Of a stretch of DNA of 64,000 nt, positions 30,958 through 41,933 are shown piece by piece (position 1 is the stretch's first letter; every line of letters starts with the position of its first letter). Origin of the DNA: Entomohabitans teleogrylli. GTDB taxonomy: Bacteria > Pseudomonadota > Gammaproteobacteria > Enterobacterales > Enterobacteriaceae. The stretch spans positions 1-64,000 of the forward strand of contig NZ_LLXO01000025.1 in the NCBI RefSeq assembly GCF_001484765.1. Direction: 5' to 3'. A model generated the notes under the pieces. It was not told the DNA's origin, made no database searches, and saw only the letters and a program-made list of their open reading frames with translations. The position numbers and the translations under genes are program-made.

Positions 30958-33109
30958 GCTGCGCGTCCTCCTGGTCCATCATCCCTTTCAGGGTGACGAA
31001 GTCCGGCTTGCCGCTGCCGAGCAGCGGTAACTGCTTCAGGAAACGGATATCACGCGGCACCGCCAGTTCCGGCACGCCGTGCGCGCGGGCATACTGCAGC
31101 AACCGATCGCGGCTCAATTCATGGTCAGTGGTATACAGCACCAGGGCCTCTCCCTTACCAGGGTCGCTCTTAATCACGGTAGCATGGAGTTTATCAGGGG
31201 AGACGCCAAGCGCCACTTGTTCAACGCTTTCCAGGGAGACCATCTCGCCGGCGATTTTCGCAAAACGCTTCGCCCGCCCCTGAATCACGCAGAAACCCTG
31301 CTCGTCGAAAGCGACAATATCGCCGGTATCATACCAGCCGGCCTCCAGCGCGCCGTTGGCGTCTTCCGCCTGCGGGGCTTCCAGCACCCCCGGGTTTTCC
31401 ACCCGCAGGTAACCTTTCATCACATTCGGTCCGCGCACCTGCAGACGCCCCCCCTGTTCAATACCCGGCACCGCCAGCAGACGGGCGTCCATCGCCGGCA
31501 GGATGCGCCCGACCGTGCCCGGCTTCGCCGCCATCGGCACGTTAATGGAGATAACCGGCGCGCATTCGGTCACGCCATAGCCTTCCAGGATGCGCAGGCC
31601 GAATTTGTCCTGCCAGATCTGGCGGGTGCTTTGCTGGAGTTTTTCCGCGCCGGCCACCACGTAGCGCACCCGGTAGAAATCATAAGGATTGGCAAAACGC
31701 GCATAGTGACCGAGGAAAGTGGAGGTACCGAAGATCACGGTACAGTTGCGATCGTAGGTCAGTTCCGGCACCACCCGGTAGTGCAGCGGGCTGGGGTAAA
31801 GAAAGACTTCCGCGCCGGTCAGTAGCGGCGTAAACAGCCCGACGGTCAGCCCAAAGGAGTGAAACAGCGGCAGCGCCGACATAAAGCGGTCATCGGTGGT
31901 GAAATCGGCGATAGCGCGGATCTGTTCAACGTTGGCCAGCAGACTCTTATGGCTGTGCACCACCCCTTTCGGATTCCCTTCCGAGCCGGAGGTAAACAGC
32001 ACCATCGCCGCGTCTTCCGGGCTCTGGCGGGTCTGAGCCAGGCGGGGGAACAGGACATGGAAGAAGATCCACGCTTTGTCCGCTGCCGTCACATCCCCTT
32101 TCAGGTCTTCCAGAAACACCCAGCGCACCTGGGTAAGCTGCTCCGGCAGATGCCACAGCTTGCCTTTTTCCAGAAACTGGCGGGAGGTGAAGATGGTTTC
32201 AATTTGCGCCGCGGTGATGGCGCTGGATAACCCTTTGACGCCGGCGGTGTAGTTCATCATCGCCGGAATACGCCGCCGGCAGACGGCGCCGAAAATCACC
32301 GCCGCGCTGATCGCCGCATTCGGCAACATCAGACCGATGGTTTCCCCGGGCTTGCTGTATCTTTCCAGCAGACGGGCGACAAACAGCGATTTGGTCAGCA
32401 ATCCGCGGTAATTGTCAGGGGTGAAATTGACATCCTCAATGCAGGGTTTGCCGGCGCCATAACGGTATTTCGCGCTCAGCAGGGCATCGAACAGGGTTTC
32501 CCGCGGGCGTACCGCCATCTGCGCTTCCATCATCACCTGATGCAGCCGCTCCCCGGCCATGCGCCGCCGGTCACGGGCGCGGGGCGCCTCCGGCATCGCA
32601 ATCGTGGTGGGCGGCAGCACGTGCAGCGTAATCGTCGGAAAGCAGCGCTGTTTCACTCGCCCTTTCAGGCGGCTGAACTTGCTCAGTTCCGCCCCCTGAA
32701 TACGCACCGGCACCACGGTGGCGCCCGATTTCGCCGCCACAAAGCCGGCGCCGTCATAAATTTTCATCAGAGAGCCGGTAACGCTGATACGCCCTTCCGG
32801 GAAGATAACCACCGGGCGCCCCTGCTCCACCAGCCGCACCAGATGTTTGATAGACATCGGTTTGGTGGGGTCGAGCGGGACAAAATCAATAATCGGCTTT
32901 AGCCAGCGCATAAACCAGCGGGTGCTGATCGACGAATAGACCGCGAATACCGGGCGAACCGGCAGGAACAGCGCCAGCAGCACGCCATCAAGAAATGAGA
33001 CGTGATTGGGGGTGATCAGTACCCGGGTTTGCTGAAGGGCTTCCATATTGCCGGAAACGCGCACCCTGAATATCAGTCTGAACAGTAAACGGAAAAAACC
33101 AAATAACAT
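30950..33109 (-). CDS. aas: 2-acylglycerophosphoethanolamine acyltransferase / acyl-ACP synthetase Aas
   Basis: Aas is a fused membrane enzyme that re-acylates lysophosphatidylethanolamine. Its 719 residues comprise an N-terminal PlsC-type acyltransferase (HVSFLDG, the HX4D motif, and [10 protein letters not shown]) and a C-terminal AMP-forming acyl-ACP synthetase ([37 protein letters not shown]). Both active sites look complete. GGGAG precedes the ATG. It forms an operon with lplT. Confidence 0.96.
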   Translation of the reverse strand: MLFGFFRLLFRLIFRVRVSGNMEALQQTRVLITPNHVSFLDGVLLALFLPVRPVFAVYSSISTRWFMRWLKPIIDFVPLDPTKPMSIKHLVRLVEQGRPVVIFPEGRISVTGSLMKIYDGAGFVAAKSGATVVPVRIQGAELSKFSRLKGRVKQRCFPTITLHVLPPTTIAMPEAPRARDRRRMAGERLHQVMMEAQMAVRPRETLFDALLSAKYRYGAGKPCIEDVNFTPDNYRGLLTKSLFVARLLERYSKPGETIGLMLPNAAISAAVIFGAVCRRRIPAMMNYTAGVKGLSSAITAAQIETIFTSRQFLEKGKLWHLPEQLTQVRWVFLEDLKGDVTAADKAWIFFHVLFPRLAQTRQSPEDAAMVLFTSGSEGNPKGVVHSHKSLLANVEQIRAIADFTTDDRFMSALPLFHSFGLTVGLFTPLLTGAEVFLYPSPLHYRVVPELTYDRNCTVIFGTSTFLGHYARFANPYDFYRVRYVVAGAEKLQQSTRQIWQDKFGLRILEGYGVTECAPVISINVPMAAKPGTVGRILPAMDARLLAVPGIEQGGRLQVRGPNVMKGYLRVENPGVLEAPQAEDANGALEAGWYDTGDIVAFDEQGFCVIQGRAKRFAKIAGEMVSLESVEQVALGVSPDKLHATVIKSDPGKGEALVLYTTDHELSRDRLLQYARAHGVPELAVPRDIRFLKQLPLLGSGKPDFVTLKGMMDQEDAQHG

Positions 33110-33212
33110 GTCAACTCCCTTTGTGAGGTCATGATACTGACACTAAGCCAGGCTCTTAGTGTAGCGGTAAATGACACCACATAACTACAGGCAGACATCG
33201 TGAATTCGGCGC

Positions 33213-33297
33213 AAAAAAAAACCTGCGCATCCGCGCAGGTTGGTGTAACTGTTGTCATCGACGCAAGGCGCCGATACCACCTATCAATACCTCTGGG
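33213..33297 (-). ncRNA. omrA: OmrA/OmrB-type small regulatory RNA
   Basis: On the minus strand from 33297 the sequence begins CCCAGAGGTATTGATAGG, the conserved seed end of OmrA and OmrB, and closes with the stem CCTGCGCGG/GCGCAGG region and a run of T (33220 down to 33213), almost the same as E. coli OmrA. The middle differs. Omr RNAs with Hfq repress outer-membrane receptors and regulators (cirA, fepA, ompT, ompR, csgD) under EnvZ-OmpR control. TACAGT, six bases upstream, fits a -10. E. coli has two adjacent copies at this locus before galR; I find one. The symbol is by best 3' match and could be omrB. Confidence 0.88.
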
Positions 33298-33445
33298 ACA
33301 GTTACTGTATCAACCGCGGCTCACTGACCGCCATGACTCAATCGCAACAGCATGGCGCAAAATGTAACGAAAGATTTACCCTGAAATCATTACGGTTAGC
33401 GGTCGTGACAGAAAACCGGCGCCGCAGTCAGCGCCCGGAGGAAAT

Positions 33446-33466
33446 CCCCCGCCTGGCTGGCGGGGA
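33446..33466. terminator. GC-rich hairpin after the porin gene
   Basis: CCCCGCC and GGCGGGG form a stem just downstream of the porin stop. The U-run is poor on both strands, so it may protect the mRNA 3' end rather than terminate efficiently. Confidence 0.4.
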
Positions 33467-33473
33467 AAGGACA

Positions 33474-34817
33474 TCAGAACATCTTGAATTTGTATTCGAT
33501 GATCACCTCAGAGGACAGTGTGTGCGTCCGGGTATAGCGGCCATCTGTCAGCACCGGCGTTTTACCGTTCATCTTATAGGACCAGCCGGGGCCGAACATT
33601 GCCCACAGAGTGAGGTTTTTCAGCTTCGGATGTGAAGGCACCCAGCGGCTGTAGGCGTTAATCTCCCCTGTGCGCACGTGATTGCCTTTATAGTTGAGCT
33701 GGCCAATGTTGCCGGCCAGCCCCACCGTCAGCTCCGGCGTCAGGTTATAATCGGTCATGGTGGCGAGCATCAGTTCCCCGTCGCGCATATAGTCATCGCC
33801 GGCATAGGCCATGGAGGCGAAGGTCCCGCGTGAGTTTTTACTCATATGGCGCGGGTAGAAGCCCACGGCGTTGGCTTTTTCCGCATCGGTATAGCCCAGA
33901 CCCCATTTGGTGCTCCAGTTATCCGCCTGCCATTTGACGTCCACTGCGAAGTGCCAGGCGTTGTTGTCGAAGTCACGCTTGCCCGCCGCCATCGATTTAT
34001 ACTCGTCCAGCGCGTGGGTGCCGTAAATCTGGGTACCGATATTCAGTTGTTTTACCGGCTTCAGGTTGGCGAACAGAATATGGCGGCGCAGATAATTATC
34101 GCTTTCGCCATAGCCGTACTGCAGATTCAGCATGTCGCCTTTCCACAGCGCATCTCCGCTGGCGATATGGTTGATATACTTGCCCTCATTGGTCTGGAAG
34201 CGCATTTTATCCGGCGAATTACGCTCCATAGAGCTTTCCACATAAGCGCCGCGCAGCGTCAGGGCATCGTAATTCACCGAGCCGGTCCAGCCCAAATAGG
34301 TGGTGGGAGAGAGGCGGGTGGAGTTGGAAATCACCCCCATATTTTTCATGGTTTGCCAGCCCCAACGGGCGTCGAAATTAAAATCCGCCAGTTGATACTT
34401 CAGCTTAACGTTGCGCTGGCCGAATTTGGAAAAGCCGTCGGCATTGCTTTTGCTGTTGCCGCTACCGTTATTGTACAGCACGCCGCGCGAGTTAAAGTAA
34501 TCGCTGGCCCCCAGCTTCACCGCCCCATAATAGGTGGCGTCGAAACCGATAATATCAGCGAAATAGCCGGATTTATAATCTACCGATACCCCCTGCCCCC
34601 AGGCATTATGGACCTCTTTCGGGTTGGCGTTTTCTTCCTTGAGATATTTCCAGTAATTTTTAAATGACAGTTCCATGTGCGACTGGCTGAAAAAAGGATC
34701 GGCCAGTATCGTATCGATCATATCCCGCTGCTCAATATCCGGTTTGACATCGGCGGACCAGCCGCTGGCCGGAATCGCCAGCATCATCAAAGCGACTGTA
34801 ATAGCATTATATTTCAT
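33474..34817 (-). CDS. OprD-family outer membrane porin of the beta-glucoside locus
   Basis: This 447-residue protein has a signal peptide (ends near GWSA) and alternating amphipathic strands ending in KFKMF, a C-terminal Phe as required for outer-membrane barrel insertion. The pattern is that of OprD/ChiP-type substrate-specific porins. It is the distal gene after the phosphatase-like gene (92-bp gap with a GGCGAAA/TTTCGCC stem-loop) and is therefore probably under the same antitermination leader at 35737-35832. By context it should pass beta-glucosides or a phosphorylated derivative; the substrate is inferred only. Confidence 0.8.
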   Translation of the reverse strand: MKYNAITVALMMLAIPASGWSADVKPDIEQRDMIDTILADPFFSQSHMELSFKNYWKYLKEENANPKEVHNAWGQGVSVDYKSGYFADIIGFDATYYGAVKLGASDYFNSRGVLYNNGSGNSKSNADGFSKFGQRNVKLKYQLADFNFDARWGWQTMKNMGVISNSTRLSPTTYLGWTGSVNYDALTLRGAYVESSMERNSPDKMRFQTNEGKYINHIASGDALWKGDMLNLQYGYGESDNYLRRHILFANLKPVKQLNIGTQIYGTHALDEYKSMAAGKRDFDNNAWHFAVDVKWQADNWSTKWGLGYTDAEKANAVGFYPRHMSKNSRGTFASMAYAGDDYMRDGELMLATMTDYNLTPELTVGLAGNIGQLNYKGNHVRTGEINAYSRWVPSHPKLKNLTLWAMFGPGWSYKMNGKTPVLTDGRYTRTHTLSSEVIIEYKFKMF

Positions 34818-34849
34818 TGTTAACCCCAGAAAATAGTCGCACGCCTGCC

Positions 34850-34868
34850 GGCGAAAGATAATTTCGCC
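34850..34868 (-). other. Intercistronic stem-loop between phosphatase-like gene and porin
   Basis: GGCGAAA and TTTCGCC pair around a five-base loop. No U-run follows. It may set relative expression of the two genes by stabilising one mRNA part. Confidence 0.35.
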
Positions 34869-34909
34869 CGTCCCTGCGACGTTTAGCTAATAATTAAAAA
34901 ACGCGTATT

Positions 34910-35689
34910 TTATTTTTTCTCGAGCGCCAGCTTACCTGCTTCGACATATTTCATGGTGCCGATTTCCGGAACCGTATATTTACCGTCCTTATAGACAATT
35001 TTGACTACGGCGGCATTGGCCAGCGGTTTATTTTTGGCGGTATCATCGGTTAAATCAGCAATCATAATCTGCATTGCGGTGCCGGAAGAAATCGCCAGCA
35101 CGTTTTTATCACCGCGCGCCCGGGCATTTTCGACAATGGTCTGCAGCGCCGCGTGAGTGCGCGCCTTCACCTGCTGGTAATTTTCCGCCAGGCCTTTGGG
35201 ATCGGCTGCGGCCAGCGCGTTCTGGTTATCGCTGACCGGCAGCGTTCCCGCCTTCATTTTGCTGAACAGTTCCCGGCCATCCTGCAGCCCGAGCTGCTTT
35301 GCGCCGGCATCGGCCATCTCCTTATTGAACCCGCCCTCAAAGCCGCCAAAGAAGGCTTCGCGCAAGCCGCTCAGTTCCGTCAGTTGATAATTTTCCACCC
35401 CGGCCTGCCTGAGAATTACGCTCATGGTTTCGCGCTGGCGCCCGGCGTCGCTGGAGTAGTAGCTGTCAAACGGAATGCCTTTGAGCCCCTCGCCCAGGTA
35501 ACGCGCGACGCGAATGCCATCCTCAGTCAGCGGTGAATCCGCCCATCCCTGTACCCGGTCAAAGGTATTAAACAGCGTTTTTCCGTGGCGTGCGAACCAG
35601 ATATTTACCTCATCGTCAGCGGCAATTTGCGCTGCCGAACAGGTTGCCGCACTGGCCATCACCATCAATGCTATCAACCATTTTTTCAT
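34910..35689 (-). CDS. Secreted histidine-phosphatase-family protein lacking the second catalytic His
   Basis: The 259-residue protein has a signal peptide (KKWLIALMVMASAATCSAA) and the histidine phosphatase nucleophile motif ARHGKT with His35, followed by PLTEDG and YSSDAGRQRET, standard for the family. The second catalytic His, expected in a VSHG-like motif, appears replaced: the segment reads VLAISSGTAMQIM. The protein may use another residue, have reduced activity or bind a phosphorylated ligand. I start at ATG 35689; the frame is open to 35743, but that part overlaps the leader terminator. It is first in a two-gene operon with the porin, under a BglG-type antiterminator. Confidence 0.8.
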   Translation of the reverse strand: MKKWLIALMVMASAATCSAAQIAADDEVNIWFARHGKTLFNTFDRVQGWADSPLTEDGIRVARYLGEGLKGIPFDSYYSSDAGRQRETMSVILRQAGVENYQLTELSGLREAFFGGFEGGFNKEMADAGAKQLGLQDGRELFSKMKAGTLPVSDNQNALAAADPKGLAENYQQVKARTHAALQTIVENARARGDKNVLAISSGTAMQIMIADLTDDTAKNKPLANAAVVKIVYKDGKYTVPEIGTMKYVEAGKLALEKK

Positions 35690-35730
35690 ATTATATCCCG
35701 CCATTGCGTTGCTTTTCGGTAGCCCGAAAA

Positions 35731-35832
35731 CAAAAAAACCCACGCCGTCTACCGGGGCACGCTGTGTTAATCACAATATGCTGCACCGCGGTATTCGACG
35801 TAGGTTTTGCCTGTATTAAACAGTAACAATCC
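35731..35832 (-). promoter_or_regulatory. BglG-type antiterminator (RAT) and terminator leader, minus strand
   Basis: On the minus strand 35832-35803 carries GGATTGTTACTG, a seven-base spacer-arm, then AGGCAAAACC, the RNA antiterminator consensus of bgl operons. Its 3' half overlaps a terminator whose arms lie at about 35792-35807 and 35737-35752, followed by seven U (35737-35731). A BglG/LicT-type protein bound to the RAT would block the terminator. It precedes the secreted phosphatase-like and porin genes. Confidence 0.88.
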
Positions 35833-36189
35833 AACGCTGCCCACGTTATCACCAAAAAATCAAAATGGCATCCCCATACTCATTCAATTTATCAATAAAT
35901 GTGATCCCACTCATAATCATGGACGGAGGAAAAACCTCTCGCAACGGAAAATAAAATAAGAAATAACTCAACATCATAATTATTATTCACCCCGTCCCGC
36001 TTCGTTCCGCGATGTAATATTCAGTGGTCATCTCTGCGGCCAAATTAAGATAAACCACACATTCCCGGATAGCCGGAAATACCCCGTCAACGCCTCCGGC
36101 AACAGATAAGGTTTATTGATCGTGGTCACATAATAAAACATCCACCTCTGGACTCTTTGCGCGACTGACGTTATTTTGCCTGCATCCTG
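35833..36189. promoter_or_regulatory. AT-rich divergent promoter region with CRP-like sites
   Basis: No gene is seen between the two divergent leaders. TGTGA-N6-TCATA (35900-35915) and ATTGA-N6-TCACA (36115-36130) resemble CRP sites, one near each leader, as expected for catabolite-repressed beta-glucoside genes. Core promoter hexamers were not clear enough to assign. Confidence 0.45.
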
Positions 36190-36270
36190 GGATTGTTACT
36201 GAACACAGGCAAAACCTAAGATACTTGTCGCAAGCCACATTTGCGCGCAGGTGTCTTAGGTTTTTTTTTG
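36190..36270 (+). promoter_or_regulatory. BglG-type antiterminator (RAT) and terminator leader of the SurE-like gene
   Basis: GGATTGTTACTG at 36190-36201 and AGGCAAAACC at 36207-36216 form the RAT. The terminator arms ACCTAAGATAC (from 36214) and GTGTCTTAGGT (36251-36261) pair with one wobble and are followed by nine T. The organisation is the same as in the other two leaders. Confidence 0.9.
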
Positions 36271-36308
36271 CGCCTCAGAAAGGCCTCTGATACTCACAAG
36301 GAGTCACC

Positions 36309-37184
36309 ATGAGAACGAAAATCCTCACCGCTGCGCTACTGTCCGTACTGGCCGTTTCAGTACAGGCCGCTGAAAAACCAATGAAAATCCTCATCGTCAA
36401 CGACGATGGCTGCGAGTCCATCGGCACCACCTCCCTGCAGGATAAGCTGGCGGCGAAAGGTTATGATGTCTGGATGGTGGCGCCGGCCACTAACCAGAGC
36501 GGTATTGGCTCCGCGATTACGTTCCGCCCGGGTAAAGTGTTCGACACCAAAAAGATTGCCGATAAGCGTTACTGCTTCCCGGGCACGCCGGCAGACGCGC
36601 TGGACTTTGGCCTGTGGGGCGTGCTGAAAGACGCGCCGCCGGATCTGGTCATCTCCGGCGTCAATGACGGCCCGAATACCGGCATGGCGCAGGTGAACTC
36701 CGGCACCGTCAGCGCCGCTGCCCGCGCGCTGCGCTACGGCTTCCCGGCCATCGCCGCCAGTATCGGCTACCGCTTTACCGAAGAAGAGATCAAAAACAAA
36801 TGGCCGAGCACTCATAAATACTGGCCCGATTCCGTGGACTATGTGGTAACGCTGGTCGATAAGCTCAACACCTCCTGGAAAGCGGGCGCGGACGTGCTGC
36901 CGAAGGGTTCCGGTCTGAGCATCAACTATCCGCCGCTGCCGGTGTCGGAGATCAAAGGAGTGCACTATATCGACAACGAACAGTTCCCGGCGCCGCAGAT
37001 CGGTTATGACCTGCTGGCGGACGGCAGCGCGAAGCAGACCATGAACCCGTCGGCGCTGGAGCCCGGCGAAGGGGACAATGATACCGGCTGGCTGAACAAG
37101 GGCTATATCACTTACACCCTTTTCGATGGCTCATGGAACGCACCGCAGTTCCAGGCGCAGTATGAAGCGCTGCTGGGCAAGTAA
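36309..37184 (+). CDS. Secreted SurE-like 5'/3'-nucleotidase (acid phosphatase)
   Basis: This 291-residue protein is a SurE-family phosphatase with an added signal peptide (residues 1-20, ending SVQA), so it acts in the periplasm, unlike cytoplasmic SurE. The metal and phosphate ligands are present: VNDDG (Asp32, Asp33), Ser64 in NQSGIGSA, and Asn in ISGVNDGPNTG followed by NSGTVSAAA. AAGGAG lies 6 bases before the ATG. It has its own bgl-type leader upstream and another leader before the next gene, so its induction is tied to beta-glucosides. The substrate is unknown; a phosphorylated glucoside or nucleotide is possible. Confidence 0.85.
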   Translation: MRTKILTAALLSVLAVSVQAAEKPMKILIVNDDGCESIGTTSLQDKLAAKGYDVWMVAPATNQSGIGSAITFRPGKVFDTKKIADKRYCFPGTPADALDFGLWGVLKDAPPDLVISGVNDGPNTGMAQVNSGTVSAAARALRYGFPAIAASIGYRFTEEEIKNKWPSTHKYWPDSVDYVVTLVDKLNTSWKAGADVLPKGSGLSINYPPLPVSEIKGVHYIDNEQFPAPQIGYDLLADGSAKQTMNPSALEPGEGDNDTGWLNKGYITYTLFDGSWNAPQFQAQYEALLGK

Positions 37185-37198
37185 TCGGCGTTATCCTT

Positions 37199-37219
37199 CC
37201 GGGCGCCGCAGCGGCGCCC
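37199..37219. terminator. GC hairpin after the SurE-like gene
   Basis: CGGGCGCCGC and GCGGCGCCCG form a strong stem 14 bases after the stop, without a U-run (an A-run follows). It lies before the next antitermination leader and may stabilise the upstream mRNA. Confidence 0.45.
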
Positions 37220-37244
37220 GAAGCAAAAAAGATTTCTGGATCAA

Positions 37245-37317
37245 GGATTGTTACTGCGTCTGCAGGCAAAACCTGACGCGCCATCCTGCAAACCGGAACT
37301 GGCGCTCAGGTTTTTTT
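37245..37317 (+). promoter_or_regulatory. BglG-type antiterminator (RAT) and terminator leader of the PTS operon
   Basis: GGATTGTTACTG (37245-37256), CGTCTGC, then AGGCAAAACCT (to 37274) closely matches the E. coli bgl RAT, including the loop-flanking arms. The terminator arms ACCTGACGCGCC (from 37271) and GGCGCTCAGGT (37301-37311) pair with one bulge and are followed by seven T. It controls the permease and glucosidase genes and also any read-through from the SurE-like gene. Confidence 0.92.
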
Positions 37318-37343
37318 GCGCCTCAGCGCTGGCTATGGGTTAA

Positions 37344-40642
<3,299 letters not shown>

Positions 40643-40651
40643 TCCCCACGC

Positions 40652-40684
40652 CAGCCCGCCGTCCGGCGGGCTGCATTTCTTTCC
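40652..40684 (+). terminator. Terminator after the 6-phospho-beta-glucosidase gene
   Basis: CAGCCCGCC and GGCGGGCTG form a nine-base stem followed by the T-rich CATTTCTTTCCCTTTC, closing the PTS operon before galR. Confidence 0.65.
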
Positions 40685-40768
40685 CTTTCGGATATCGTCT
40701 GCGCGCTTTTATGACCTGGATCCCGGCAGGCGCTTGAACTGACGGCGCTTTTCCGTGACACTGATAAG

Positions 40769-40784
40769 GTGTAAACGTTTACCC
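40769..40784. promoter_or_regulatory. GalR-type operator before galR
   Basis: GTGTAAACGTTTACCC is close to the GalR/GalS operator consensus with the central CG of LacI-family sites. It lies 17 bases before the galR start, which suggests autoregulation, as known in E. coli. Confidence 0.65.
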
Positions 40785-40800
40785 AACGAGGTGGTGTCCA

Positions 40801-41805
40801 ATGGCGACAATAAAGGATGTAGCGCGACTGGCGGGGGTATCCGTTGCCACCGTTTCCCGCGTGATCAACGGCTCCCCAAAGGCCAGCGATGCCTCGCGGG
40901 CCGCTGTCAACAGCGCCATGGAACAACTGAATTACCATCCGAACGCCAACGCCCGGGCGCTGGCCCAACAGAATACCGAAACCATTGGACTGGTGGTGAG
41001 CGACGTTTCCGACCCGTTCTTCGGCGCGATGGCCAAAGCCGTGGAACAAGTGGCTTACCGCACCGGCAATTTCCTGCTGATCGGCAACGGTTATCATAAC
41101 GAGCAGAAAGAGCGCCAGGCCATTGAGCAGTTGATCCGCCACCGCTGCGCGGCGCTGGTGGTGCACGCCAAAATGATCCCCGACGCCGATATCGCCGCGC
41201 TGATGGCGCAGTTCCCGGGGATGGTGCTGATCAACCGTATTGTTCCCGGCTATGAAAAACGCTGTGTGGCCCTCGACGATCGCTACGGCGCCTGGCTGGC
41301 GACCCGCCATCTGATCCAGCAGGGCCACCGGCAGATAGGCTTTATCTGCTCCAACCATCCCATTTCCGACGCCGAAGACCGATTACAGGGCTACTATGAC
41401 GCCCTGACGGAACATGGCCTGCCGGCCAGCGATCGGCTGGTGACATTCGGGGAACCGGATGAGAGCGGCGGCGAACAGGCAATGACTGAACTGCTCGGAC
41501 GCGGCAAAGCGGTGACCGCCGTCGCCTGTTATAACGATTCGATGGCGGCCGGGGCGATGGGGGTATTAAGCGATAACGGTATTGACGTACCGCGGCAGAT
41601 ATCGCTGATCGGCTTCGACGATATTCTGGTTTCGCGCTATGTGCGCCCGCGGCTGACCACCATCCGCTACCCGCTGGTGACCATGGCCACTCAGGCCGCA
41701 GAGCTGGCGCTGGCGCTGGCCGACAACCGTCCGCTGCCGGAGGTGACCCACCTGTTCAGTCCGACGCTGGTGCGCCGCCACTCGGTAGTTCCCCCCGCCG
41801 AATAA
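40801..41805 (+). CDS. galR: Galactose operon repressor GalR
   Basis: GalR is a LacI-family repressor of galactose use genes, released by galactose. The 334-residue protein has the HTH and hinge ATIKDVARLAGVSVATVSRVINGSP and a periplasmic-binding-like core nearly the same as E. coli GalR (IGNGYHNEQKERQAIEQL; YNDSMAAGAMGVL). It is slightly shorter at the C-terminus than E. coli GalR. In E. coli galR directly follows the omr genes; here the beta-glucoside locus is inserted upstream. It is convergent with lysA. Confidence 0.95.
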   Translation: MATIKDVARLAGVSVATVSRVINGSPKASDASRAAVNSAMEQLNYHPNANARALAQQNTETIGLVVSDVSDPFFGAMAKAVEQVAYRTGNFLLIGNGYHNEQKERQAIEQLIRHRCAALVVHAKMIPDADIAALMAQFPGMVLINRIVPGYEKRCVALDDRYGAWLATRHLIQQGHRQIGFICSNHPISDAEDRLQGYYDALTEHGLPASDRLVTFGEPDESGGEQAMTELLGRGKAVTAVACYNDSMAAGAMGVLSDNGIDVPRQISLIGFDDILVSRYVRPRLTTIRYPLVTMATQAAELALALADNRPLPEVTHLFSPTLVRRHSVVPPAE

Positions 41806-41879
41806 CCCGCCCTGCCCCCGCGGGCGCGAGGCGCAAGGCGCAAAAGCGCAGTACATGCAGAAGCCGTGACGCTTTAATC

Positions 41880-41903
41880 TGCGCCCCACGATTGTGGGGC
41901 GCA
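41880..41903. terminator. Hairpin between galR and lysA
   Basis: TGCGCCCCAC and GTGGGGCGCA pair in the gap between these convergent genes. T-rich flanks are short (TTTAATC on the left, AAAA on the right), so it may work weakly on both strands. Confidence 0.45.
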
Positions 41904-41933
41904 AAACCGGTCACCAGAGCGCCAGCCGCGAAA

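Noticed and set aside
33298-33473. Second Omr small RNA
   Set aside because: The CCCAGAGG start and the terminal stem do not recur between the first copy and the porin gene.
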